Shown: piece after piece, positions 22,683 through 34,313 of the stretch
Numbering within the stretch: position 1 is the first letter of the stretch
Layout of the letters: every line of letters begins with the position of its first letter
Source of the DNA: Austropuccinia psidii
Lineage: Eukaryota > Basidiomycota > Pucciniomycetes > Pucciniales > Sphaerophragmiaceae
Assembly: GCA_023105745.1 (NCBI GenBank)
Contig: JALGQZ010000016.1
Span: forward strand, 27,955,154-28,019,153
Direction: 5' to 3'
DNA length: 64,000 nucleotides
Translations under genes and position numbers: made by a program
Notes under the pieces: generated by a model
Databases searched by the model: none
What the model was told of the DNA's origin: nothing
Seen by the model: the letters and a program-made list of their open reading frames with translations, nothing else

Positions 22683-23610
22683 GATTATTTATCAAATAAA
22701 ACAGATTTCAATCAATTTCCTCCTCAGTTTAAGAAAGAACAGATTGTATTAAATAATATTGATCTTCAATATTAAAGAATTAGAATAATAATGAGCTTAT
22801 CACTCAAATATTTATTGCTGGTTTCCCAATAAATATTTTAATTCAAACTAAGTTTTACACAATTTGGTAAAAAATAATTATATTTTTATTTAAATATACT
22901 ATTTTTATATGAAAATAAGTTTGAGAAGTTAATAATAATTACTTATTATTATTAATTTTCGTGGTAAATTGATAATAATGACTTATTATTATTAAGATTT
23001 TTTTTTTTTGATTATTTATCAAAAATAAAAGAAATTTTAATCAATTTTTCCTCAACTTGAGTAAAAAAAGGATCTTCTTCAATAATATTCAATTAGAATA
23101 TTAAAGAATTGAAATAATAATAAAATTATTATTTAAATATTTACTGTTGGTTTACAATAAATATTATGATTTAAATTAATTTTACACAATTTGGTAAAAA
23201 TTAATTATACTTTCTATTTAAATATACTATTTGTATATAAAAATAAGTTTGAGAAGTTAATAATAATTACTTATTATTATCAATTTTTGTGGTAAATTGA
23301 TAATAATGACTTATTATTATTGAGATTTTTTTTTGATTATTTATCAAAAAAAGAAATTTTAATCAATTTTTCCTCAACTTGAGTAAAAAAAGATTTTCTT
23401 CAATAATATTCAATTTGAATATTAAAGAATTGAAATAATAAAATTATTATTTCAATATTTATTGTTGATTTACAATAAATATTATGATTTAAATTAATTT
23501 TTACACAATTTGGTAAAAAATAATGTTTTTTTATTTAAATATACTGTTTGTATATAAAAATAACTTTGAAAAATTAATAATAATTATTTATTATTATTAA
23601 TTTTCGTGAA
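22683..23610. repeat. About 326-bp tandem repeat, nearly three copies, in the D leader
   Basis: Copies start at the word GATTATTTATCAAA at about 22683, 23010 and 23335, giving periods of 327 and 325 bp; the third copy is cut short near 23610. Shared landmarks are CAATTTGGTAAAAA, TTTAAATATACT and AAGTTAATAATAATTACTTA. Each copy contains TAATAATAA/TTATTATTA inverted repeats able to fold as hairpins. Confidence 0.85.
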
Positions 23611-23854
23611 AATTGCAATATAAAGCTTTGAAGAGTATAAATACTCAAAAATAAAATAAAATATATTATTTAATATATTTTGATAAAATACAATATATAA
23701 AAAATATATATTATATTTTTATAATATAAGAGATGAAAATTAGTTAAAAAATGAAAAAACTCGAAATTGTACTTACTTTTATAGTAAAAAACCTTCAAAA
23801 ATAGTGAAAATGATCCAAAAATCACCAAAATAGGTCCAGAATAGGTTAAAACAA

Positions 23855-23871
23855 CGGCCAGGCCCCCAAAA
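23855..23871 (-). promoter_or_regulatory. Primer-binding site of element D
   Basis: Just inside the 5' LTR, the minus strand reads TTTTGGGGGCCTGGCCGTTG, matching A and F at the same location. Confidence 0.75.
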
Positions 23872-25369
23872 TGTCAGGGTGAGTCTATGTAGTAGCTTAA
23901 AAATAGTAAATACAAGCTAGCACTATGACTGTGACACACACAAAATAAATAAAAAATTAAGTCTTCAGGTCCTACTGCTATGTGGTAGCAGTGGTGATGA
24001 GTCTATTGAGGACCTGGGTTGCAATGCTCTAATATCTTTGACTGTAAAGAAACACTACAATAATTAATTATTTTAATTATATCAATATAATCCTAAGAGT
24101 ACTACTGGTATAAGACAGTTTTACTACGTAAGGATGTTAATTCATGATAAGATGAGTCTTTTCCAGTGAGGAAAGACCTGCTTTTATCTCCTCTGAGGAC
24201 TGTGAAAGACTGGTAGGCTCTTCACACGTCTACAGAGTGAAAATTTTCACTCTGGAGGCTGGGTTGTGGTTCTGTACCATCAATTCTGACGTCAGCATAG
24301 TCAGAATTGTGGTTTTTGGACCACAAATGATCATTCTGGATCAATACAGGGTGAAAAAACTCTTCACAGGCCACGTCAGCACCATTGTGACGTGTCCAGA
24401 GTGTCTGGATGACTAATATTAGTCATTCTGGGCGGGTTTAAGCTTTAAACAACCATTATTTTAAGTATCAAGCCAGTACTGGTTGGTACAGGTTTGGTAC
24501 AGGCCAGTATTGGTCAAAATACTTCCAACCAAGATATCTCAGTCAGTTTTTGAGATATCAAGAAACCAAGAGCACAGTATTGAAGGGCTTAATGAGCTCT
24601 TCAATTTGGTATGCTTCATGTTTACCCTTCTTGCAAATAGCAAAAGTTATAAGGGTTTTAAGTTTTTGGACATAATTTTGTACATCAGTATGAGGCTTCA
24701 AAAACTTCCATGCTAGATATCTTCTTCAATTTGGAAGATATCTGTATTCTGATGATACAGTTTTGTAGGGCTTGATTAGCTCTACAGTTTGGTATATTAC
24801 ACTGTACAGTTGTATGAGTGTATGCCAAAAATACAGGGGTTTGTTTATTTTCTTGTTTTCAGAATATCTGTATTTTGGTTATTAAACCTTTGAACCAAGA
24901 TCCCTCAGTCAATTTAAGAGATACAGAGGTCTAAGGTGTCTCAAATTGAAGCTCTTGTTGAGATCTTTAATTTGGTTATACTTTTGTACAGTTTTGTACA
25001 AGCCCTCTTTGACTTTCAGGGGGACTTGGTTTTGAAAATAAGGTTATATGGTATCTCCAGTTGTAGTGGTGTTACAACAACATGGATGATATCATTGTGT
25101 AGCTCTCTATGTGAGCTTTAAGAAAAATAACAATTCTGGTGGGGTTCCCATTAAATATACATAAGTTAGATTAGAGGCCAGAATAAGAGTTTTTGCTTAT
25201 TTGGTCTTATCTTTGATAGGGCATATCTTTGTCCTTTCTTATTATCTTTGAGGAGGTTTCCTCTTTATAATTTACTTGTATTGGCTATATTTGTCCAATA
25301 TTCCTCATACCATTACTTATGGCATGTTGGATTTCATGCTGGTGCTCTATTTTGAGTCACAGGCTGACA
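23872..25369 (-). repeat. 5' LTR of element D
   Basis: A 1,498-bp repeat of 17839-19315. It contains the CRE palindrome at 24287-24294. At about 24713-24745 it has a perfect inverted repeat, AGATATCTTC ... GAAGATATCT, that the 3' LTR has lost. Confidence 0.95.
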
Positions 25370-26109
25370 AAAATAATCCTATTTTTAGGTTCTATAGCAT
25401 CTTTTAGTATATTTTAAGTTAAATTATAGTTTTAAAATAAATCTTGGAATAAATATCAAGAGATTATAAGAGCTGGGAAAGAATTCAAAAACAAAATTAA
25501 CATTAGTTTTCAAATTCAAAATGTTAATAATTTTTTGGGTTTCTCAGGTTAATATAAAAAATAATTTCAAAAAAAATAATTTCTCAGTAAGAAACAAATA
25601 TATTCATTGAAAAACAATGAAAGTCTCATATTAAAATATTATTGTAATAGGAAAAATTGAAAAAAATTAAGACAAAATAATTTTAATATTAAGAAGGATA
25701 TATTTCTTTCTAATTTTAATTATGGCCTTTTTTTTTTCTTCATTTTTGAAGTTATATTATAAGTTTATAATATTATTTTTGTTTTTTTTTGGGGGGTAAT
25801 TAAGTTTTCACTATAAAAAAAAAAAAATTATGTAATTTTAAAATTTGATTTATTTTTTATGATTTTAAATCAAATTTTCTTTACCAAAATTCTTTTCAAT
25901 CATTTAAATAAAAAATAAAAAACTTAATCAATTTTACTTCAAATCTTAGATAAAAGAAAAATTATAATAATAATAAAATAACTTCTCCCTCTTTAATTTT
26001 TTAGATAAGAGAAAAAAAAAAGTTGATAAAAATAATTCTATTATTTATTCAATAAAAAATTTTAAAAATTAATATAAAAAAAAATTTAAAAAATTTATTT
26101 TTTTCATCA

Positions 26110-26150
<41 letters not shown>

Positions 26151-27735
26151 CATTCTGAATTTATTTTTATTTTTTTGTTTTTGTTTTTGTTTTATTTACA
26201 TATTTTTTTTTTTTTTTTTTAAGATCTGAAAGAAACTTGTTCACAAAACATCAAAAAAAAAAAAAAAAAAAAAAAACAAACCAATTGCTTTTTTTTTTTA
26301 ATGGGTTTCAAATATTTTTTGTTTAAATAAAAATTGATTGAATTAGAAAAAAAAAAAAAAAAAAAAGCTAAACAAATGGTTTTTTTTTTAAAAAAAAAAA
26401 AAAATTATTAACTTAAAATTATTTGAAAAAAAAAAAAAAATTTTCAACTTCAAAACAAAATTGAGGGGAAAAATTAAAAAAAAAAAAAAAAATTGGAACT
26501 TATAAATTAGAATTTATAAAAAAAAATTAAAAAATAAAAAAAAAATAAAAAAAAATAAAAAATAAAAAAATAAAAAAATAAAAAAATAAAAATGGATTGA
26601 TTATTTCACTTAATTGAATATTTTAATTTTAATTTCTTTCTTTCTTTTAAAAACCTATCATAATAATATATATATATATATATATATTTCAAAATATTAA
26701 TAATAATTAATCAAACAAAAAATATCATAAATAATAATAATAATAATAAAAATAAAAATAAATAAATATATCATTCAAAAACAAACATAATTTAATTTGC
26801 ATTTAAAATTAATTAATTCATGAATCAATGAATAAATATTTTCGTTTTGTTTTTCTAACTAAAAAAAAATGAAATGAAATTAAATGAAAGGAAAGGTTGA
26901 ATTTTAAAATTTTGTTTTATGTAATACATAAAAAAAGAAACAAAAAAGAAAGAGGAGTGATTTCTTCAATAATAATGAGAATTTAAATAATCAACTTATG
27001 AAAATATTTTTTTTTCTTTCACTCTATCTTCCTCTACTTCCCCCTTGCTCTTGCCTTGCTCAGGGTAGCTCTTAAGTTCATTGTCTAAATTTGTATCAAA
27101 AAAAATATACTCAATGAAAAACCATGATAGCTTTTTTTTTGGAAAAGCTTATCAATTTTGCATAGATGTTTATTTTTTTGAAAACTCATGAGTATGCTAG
27201 TTTGTAATCTTCGTTGTGTATGTTCAATCTATTTCAAGGGCTCACAATACCCTACAATTCGCCTAGGTTGGACATGGCCATATTTGATGTTCCCTTGGAT
27301 CTCAGCCTTCCTATTTAGAGTGCTTGTTATAGCACAGAGAATGGCCACTGAATAAGGCCAGGAATTGGAGGAGAAAGTTGCTTCTAATCCAAGTTGAAGA
27401 AAGTGATTTGATTTGATTTTGAAACTATTGGTTAAATATTTTTTTCAAAAAAACATGTTGATTGCTGTATTTACTTTTTTTTTATCAAATGCCCAGATAT
27501 ATATAGATGTATATATATACGAAAAGGATTCTTTTAAAAAATAATGATGATGTCAAATGTTCTCAAAAGAAAATAATAAGGAAATTACAAAAATAGATAT
27601 ATATTTGAGTTTTTATTTTTTGACTACAAATATTTTTTTTAATTTAATTTAATTTAATTATTTATTTAAAAAAAGAGTTGAAGGAAAATTCAAGTATGAG
27701 ATTTTGAAAGAAATTAACTTTTGAAATGATTTTAT
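25370..27735. other. AT-rich low-complexity intergenic DNA, no gene seen
   Basis: Contains (AT)n at about 26113-26147 and 26668-26690, long A and T runs at 26200-26600, and A-rich AATAAAA-type arrays to 26770. From 27000 to 27660 the sequence is less simple, but I see no coding motif. This is the 3' flank of the phosphatase gene. Confidence 0.7.
26113..26147. repeat. (AT)n microsatellite
   Basis: About 17 uninterrupted AT dinucleotides, within a poly-A/poly-T-rich tract that runs to about 26600. Confidence 0.9.
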
Positions 27736-29789
27736 TCAATCTTGTTGGCTGTCTAACCAATCGGCGTATTGCATTATATAATGAACTTGCTGAGGAGTTT
27801 CGATTGCTTTGACACTGTAATAAAAAGTAAAAGAGGATTAATTGATGAGTGAAATTGAGGCAAGAAATCTTCAAAATCCAACCTTCTTCGCCTTCTAATG
27901 ACTTCAATTACTCTTTCTACTTGACCTAGGACGGAATTTTTAGGTACAAGTTGGTTTCCATCGATCATAGACATGACTTCACCGACTTGTTTTGAACTAT
28001 CTTCTGAAATGAAGGGGGGTTTATTGATTAAACCTATTTTTAACATCCAACAACAAGCTACTAAACCAGCTCTACCAACACCACCGCGACAATGACATAA
28101 AACATCTAAACCTTTCAAAGTCCAACCTTGAATGACTTGGGTTAAAACATGATCGATTTCCATGATACCTTTTGGAGGGGCATAACCTTCAGCCATTGGG
28201 ATTCTAATAACTTGCAGATCGCATTCATTGATGACTTTGGAGTATTCAGGCCAAGGAGAACCTAAATAATGTAATTCTTCATCATCTAAACAACAAATAA
28301 TTAACCTAACACCCATAGATTTTGCTCTAGTTAGATCTGATTTTAAATCTCTACAGATGGGAGATCTATTTGTAGGATTTGAGCGTTGATTTTGAATTTC
28401 ATTCATTCGAACTTTTTTACCGGGACATGATGATAATAATAAATTACCTAAACGATTTTGATCGATAGAAGAATGATTGAGATGATTTTGTTTAAAAGAA
28501 TCTAATTTTTGATGATAATATTGCCAAAAGAGTGAAAGATATTGAGAAGGATCCGGTTGAGTTAGATCAAAAAGATCGATTGGAAGTTTTGAGTTGAATG
28601 ATTGATTGGATTGATGGGAGGATAATAAGATCCATAAAGGTTGGGTTAATTCTGATGGGATGATGGGGGATATGCTTTTCAATAGAATAAGTGAAAATTC
28701 CCGATGACTTGAAAAAGTTTGAGAGCGAATTGATAACTTACTTCATAGGATGAGATTGAGAAGTTTTGATTGTATGGTGATGATTGTGATGATGATGATG
28801 ATGATGACTTGGTGATTTAGTGATTTGGTATGAGTTTAAATTTTGATCGATAGAAATAGGATGATGATCCAGATGGGGTTGAATTGGATGATTTTCTTGA
28901 ATGACTAGATGAGATCAAATTGATTAGTGAAATGAGGATTAAGCTAGATGAGAATATCTTTGACTGACAAGTGATTTGAGATTGATTTTGAAAAGACTGT
29001 GGAGATGAATTGAAAGAGCTGAACTGATTGATAGATAGATGATTTTGAATGATTGATTGAGGTTGATCAAATGGATAGATTTGATTTTGATTAAAAGGCT
29101 GATTTAAGACATTTACAGGAATGTTTGAGGAAGAGGAGGATGAAATGATTGGAACGGTGGAAGTAGCTGCAATTATTGGTGACGATGATGACGCTGTTGT
29201 TATTGTTGCTGCTGGTGCTGTTGGTGCCAAAGGAGTGGATAAATTTGAAGGTGGAGGGCTTAAAGCTGATGAAGAATTGGATGGAAGATTTGGATCATTA
29301 AAGACTTGAGGATTGGATTGATTAGATCTTTTATTCCGATTATAATCTGACAAACTAAGCCATCCGATTCGATTCCATCGATTCCATCGATTGCATCCAA
29401 TCCGATTCCAATTCGATTGATCATCCAAATTTCAAAATCAGTTTCGATTTCGATTTCGCTGGAATTGAAAATCAAAAGTCAAATCTTAGGCTTAACTAAT
29501 GTTGGGAAGCCAGTCGACACAGTCTGTCGGCCATCTCAGGTGTGACCAACGGTGACGGCGAAGGCAAAGCTTTGATGAAACTTGGATTGATAGAAAGTGA
29601 ATTACTGTCGCTTGGATGGTCATGATTGATGTTGTCGATATTGATATTGTTGATGTTGTCGATATTGATATTGTTGATATTGTTGATATTGTTGATATTG
29701 ATGTTGTTGATATTGTGGATATTGTCGATATTGTTGGTTTGAAGATGATCAGAATCCTGGTTTTCGAATGAATCGGTCATGGTCCTCAT
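27736..29789 (-). CDS. CDKN3-like protein-tyrosine phosphatase, five exons, about 570 aa
   Basis: The catalytic loop is HCRGGVGRAG; in my spliced model the nucleophile is Cys476 and the anion-binding Arg is 482. Upstream lie CRDLKSDLTRAKSMGVRLII and IPMAEGYAPPKG, the layout of the CDKN3/KAP-type dual-specificity fold; the Glu in MAEG takes the place of the general-acid Asp. Exons: 29497-29789, 28969-29354, 28742-28904, 27883-28674, 27736-27814. Introns of 64, 67 and 68 bp have GTCAGT, GTAAGT and GTTGGA donors and CTAG, AAAG and ACAG acceptors; phases agree and all 1,713 nt read through. The last intron restores a C-terminus RSVKAIETPQQVHYIMQYAD. The first intron (29355-29496, GTTAAG to CTTAG) is the least certain. 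The N-terminus is low complexity (Asn/Ile repeats, Ser/Pro, seven His) and probably disordered. A role in cell-cycle phosphatase control is inferred from the family. Confidence 0.85.
29625..29750. repeat. Coding 9-mer repeat (GATATTGTT type) in the phosphatase N-terminus
   Basis: Imperfect tandem GATATTGTT and GATGTTGTC units. On the minus strand they encode an alternating Asn-Ile-Asn-Asn/Asp-Asn run in exon 1. The length of such a repeat is expected to vary between isolates. Confidence 0.85.
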
Positions 29790-32700
29790 CTCAGAAATCT
29801 TCAGCGAAAATTTTAGGATTAAGTTTCAATTTGCACAGCGCGAATTGCGAAAATCTCAATTCAGCTGGGATCACCTTGAGAACACCACAGAAGATGAAAT
29901 TAAAACAATCTTTCCATAAAATTAAAAAAAAAATCAAAAATTATCAAGAAAGAAGTCATTTTGATAGCAAAAAATGACTTGCTTAGGAGGAATTTCTCAA
30001 ATAAGTGGACTCTGAAGAGATCTTAGGCCAAAAATTGGTTATTTTACACTGCTTTGGTGGCTCAAGTGGCTATTCAAGCCAGAGAAAAATCTGGTAAAGC
30101 AGGCTTAAAATGAATTACTCAACCTCAAATTATTTATACGCTCATTGAAAAGAAAAGAATTTAGTTGGAATATCTCATTCAGAAGGAAATCCCTTTTTTC
30201 TGAGTTATTTTTATTAGGTGTTATACTTCAAGATTGGGTTTTATATTCTGATTTTATTTATTTTGGTAAAAATTAATTTTGAAAAAAGATAACACTTATT
30301 TTATTTTATTTACATGACTCTTAAAAATTGCCCTATTCTTATTAATTGGGACTTCTTAGATTTAAATATATTTTTTGTTTTTATTAGCAGATAAAAAAGA
30401 AAAAGCTTTCCTCAATGTTTCTTCCAATTAGTAATTTGATGAATCAAATATATAAAAAGCTTAATTAAGAATTCATTCCATAGATACATATATATCTCAA
30501 ATATAAATATCTTCAAAATTGAGAAATGTATAACAAATTCTATGGATACCTGTAAGAATTGAAAGTAACTTACATTTATTATAAACTTTCCAGGCTTCTG
30601 AATTATACTCATCTCAAAAACTGTATTATTTCATTTCTATCAAATTCAAATATTTAAATTTATTTGTATCTTAAAAAAGGCTTCAATTAACTTCAAAATA
30701 AGGCAATTGAACAATTTATGAGACCCTTAAACTATGAAATTGAAATCTCAAAGTGTAAAAAATTAATTCTTTTATATTTCCTAATTTTGAAGGTAATTAA
30801 TTAATTTTATATTTATTACCAGTTCCATGCCCATTTTTCTTTTTTTTTCAAATAAAAAGAAAAAATTGTTTTTGAAATGAATATATTTAAGAATCAATTA
30901 ATTAAAAACAAAAAAAACTGTTTGTTTTTGTTTCAATTGAATTGAGTTTTTAACATTTAAATTAAATTTAAAGTATCTATATATTTTCTTACCTGAATAA
31001 ATTTCTCAATAATTAATCTGTTTTTTCTAAGAAAAAAAAACACAGAAAATCAAATTTATAAATATTTTTCTATTATATTATGAGTGTTAAGTGCTTTTTT
31101 TTTTATTACTTTTATATTTTTTTTAGGATTTACGAGAAATTAGGAATTCCAATTATTCATAAATTTGGTCATTGAGATAGGCTCAAATATCTATTACTAT
31201 GTTTTCTATCTGAGCTATATGAATATTGGTTTAGGGGTTTCAAAACCAAAAGAATGAAAATCTAGTTCCAATAGGTAGTGACACTAACATTTTTGAAAAT
31301 GAAATAATAAAAACATAATCTTGTTTGAAAAATGGGTAATAAATTGGACAAAAGGTGAGGAAAGTGACATATAATTCTAGGTTGAGGGTGAGTCTATAGA
31401 GAATACCTAGCTATATTACAATAAAATAAAAGAAACTTCAATACAAATAATAAAGAAATTAAATAGTAAGAAATATAAAAAGAGGTTTCAACCAAAAGAT
31501 GAACACATATTAGCTATTTAATCCTTCTACACTGATTTCATGATATTCTTTATTCAGATTGAATTTCATTTTATATATAATATAAAAAGACCCAAAAACT
31601 TTTCAGTCATCATATTCATCAAAATAATAATGATAATAGAAACTTATTTCCTCAATATTATGTTCTTTTCTCTTCAATTTAATATACAAAAGTAGTATTT
31701 CTCACCTATTGAGCTTAATGTTAGATTTTTTGTGATAAAAACCAATTTTATTGACAGAAATTCTGCTTGAATTATAATAAAAATCAATATTAGTATATTT
31801 TTAGAAGAAAATGTATATGGAAATTTAATATTAATTACATGAATATTCAAAAGCTTTAATTTTTTGAGTGAATTTTTAAGACTTATATAATTTATAATTT
31901 GAGTCTTCTCTATTTAAAGCTCTATTATTAAAACTAAATTAATAATTCAAAGTCAAAAAACTTCAAGTTTCTCTTAATATTTTATTATCAATTTCTAAAT
32001 ATTATAATTTTATTCTGTTTTATATAGAGAAATTAAAATTGTTTTAAATATTTTTTATTTCTTGAAATTATCTTTTAGTAGTTAATATTGATATCTTTTT
32101 TTTTTAAAAAAAAAAAAAGAATAATAATAATCTTTTTAAAAAAGAATTAATTTTAAGATATCAAAAAGTTTTTTTTTTTCCTTTTTAAGAAAATTATTTC
32201 TTAATTTATTTATTTAATTATTTATTTCTTCATTTCTTCCTTTCTTCATTTTTTTTTTTAATTTTTTGATATTATTTTAATATATTAATATTAATAAATA
32301 AATAAATAAATTGTAATATTTTGAATAATTTTTTTTTTTTAAAAAAAAAACTTAATTAATACATTTAATTAATTTAAAATAATAATAATAATTAAAATTT
32401 TATAAAAATTAAACTTATTATTATTTCAATTTATTTAAAAACAAAAAAAAACATACATTAAACTAGTAATAATAATAATAATAATAATAATATTAAGTTA
32501 ATAATTAAGAATTAAATATCTATCAGAAATTAAATAAAAAAAATAAAAATAAAATAAATCATAAATTTATTATTAAAATTTATTTTCAATTTTTTTTTTT
32601 TTAAAAAAAAAAAATAATTAATTAATTAAAATTAATTTTTTTAAATTTTAATTTCTTTTTTTTTTTTTTTTTTTTTTAAGGAAAAAAAAAAAAGTTTTAG

Positions 32701-34313
32701 ATAAGTTAAATAAATTTTTTTTCAAAGTTAAATATTTCTATAATTATAAATTTCAATTTTTAAAAACAATTGAAATCCTATTTATATAACAATTTTGGAA
32801 ACAAAGTATATTTATAGTTTTCATTCATACTTAAATACAGGATAAATGATAAAATATGTGGACTAATTTAAAACAAAAAAAAATGAGGATAATTCATTTA
32901 TATTGTACTTATTTAAGTACTTCAATGTACTTAAAATGATACTGAATGTTACTCCATATCCAATGGAGGACAAAAATTAACCATAGAGAACTTCATTTCA
33001 CCAGGGTCTAATGGGTGGAAATTCTTTTCTCTTAGTAATTATTTCATAAAAAACCCATACTAAACTTAAAGGTTTTATCACCTCAAACTGTCTCATTAAT
33101 AATAGATTATGAAAAGATGCTCAATATGATTAAGAGAACATGAGTCAATACAACTAAACCTGTATTAGTAATAGGGACAATATATGTCCATTTAAATGAC
33201 TATCCCACTCGTGAAGAATAATGATAGGGGAGATTGTATTTAATCCCAAGGAGGAAAACGTTGTATTCAAAATATGGAAACCTCAAACACAAACATACAG
33301 CTGAGGAAAACAAGGAATTAATTGAAAAATACCTTATTGAAATTTCACCTAAAATTGGTAGTTTTCCAGAATAGATTTTAAACTATTAGGAAGAATTTAA
33401 GGGTAAGAAATCTCTTAATAATTTAATATGACTAGAAATTATTGTTTTTTTGAGCTCAATTTTCAAAATGATAAAATTCCTCACCTTAAAATAAATTGGA
33501 AATTGATTCTTTAAATATTCAGAAAACTCATTATTTTGATTACTAGAAAATAGGTATGATTCAAAATTGTCAATGGGAAAATTGAAGTATTGTTTCAATA
33601 TTTTCTTTCAAGTTAATTTTATTTTTTCTCTTGGGGGACTTAGTTTAGAATGATACTTGGGAATATTTCCTTTATTTTGTGTGATTTGTTTGAAATTATA
33701 GTGATATTAATGTGTTATATTATCAATTGATAATTAGATTGGTGTTGATAGGACTAATAATTTATTGAGATATGGTTTTTGATACTCTTTATAGATTAAA
33801 GATGTACTTAGAGATCCATTGTTTCACATTTCACAATTAATTGAACTTTACAATTTTCTCTTTGTTGCATTGTTCAAGAAAGAGGCCCATTTTGGATATG
33901 GTTTTTCATCCCATTTTTTTAATCCCAATTGGATGGAGTGATGAAATGGGAGTACAATTTTTTTTTGGTAGATTTATTACTCTGTAATCAATTACAATGA
34001 TTTTCTAAAATACAAACAATTAGCTGGATCTACCCCATAGCTACCCACATTGTATCACCTGTGACTGTAATTATTGATTAATATTATTTCGTATAGATAA
34101 AAATAATGGACTGGATATGATTCTTTTGTTTTTTTTCTGATAAAGGAAATAGTCACAAGGTGTTTTTGGTACTATTATAGGAATAAAATGAGGTTTTTTA
34201 TGCTATTAGATATAAATTTAATTATAAATGTTTTCTTTTTTTTTGAGCCATGTATAGAATAGAATGGGTCTCACAAGTATCTTACCACATTTTTACTTGT
34301 GAAATACTACCAA
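29790..34313. other. AT-rich intergenic DNA upstream of the phosphatase, no gene seen
   Basis: The promoter of the minus-strand phosphatase should lie at its left edge, but I see no clear TATA box. A D-type LTR start word (GAGGGTGAGTCTATAG) occurs at about 31382 without a recognisable end. 32090-32700 is poly-A/poly-T and AAT-repeat DNA. 32930-33300 is more complex but non-coding in all frames by eye. Confidence 0.6.
32090..32700. repeat. Low-complexity A/T tract with AAT repeats
   Basis: Alternating runs of T and A of 8-20 bases, with an (AAT)n array at about 32466-32492. No other structure seen. Confidence 0.75.

Larger units (their letters stand above)
22136..23871 (-). other. Leader of element D: putative exon, tandem repeats and primer-binding site
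   Basis: From the gag side: a putative intron of about 78 bp (donor AAAG|GTAAAA at 22193), a small exon from 22194 to roughly 22340 whose hydrophilic frame ends in phase 1, then AT-rich DNA filled by a three-copy tandem repeat (22683-23610). The primer-binding site abuts the 5' LTR. Confidence 0.6.
17839..25369 (-). mobile_element. Element D: young Gag-protease-only LTR retrotransposon (non-autonomous, TR-GAG-like)
   Basis: This is a complete unit. It is flanked by AAAAT on both sides (17834-17838 and 25370-25374). The LTRs are 1,477 and 1,498 bp and differ by about four substitutions and one 21-bp indel. Inside are a primer-binding site, a long repetitive leader, one ORF of about 931 codons and a polypurine tract. 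The ORF encodes Gag and an aspartic protease; the LTR starts 24 bp after its stop, leaving no room for RT, RNase H or integrase. It must rely on proteins from a related element. Plant TR-GAG elements are the closest described design, but those I know of carry Gag alone. Confidence 0.92.

Noticed and set aside
31382..34313. Possible whole D-type LTR starting GAGGGTGAGTCTATAG
   Set aside because: Only about 20 bp match and no LTR end is found before element E, so it is not called as an element.
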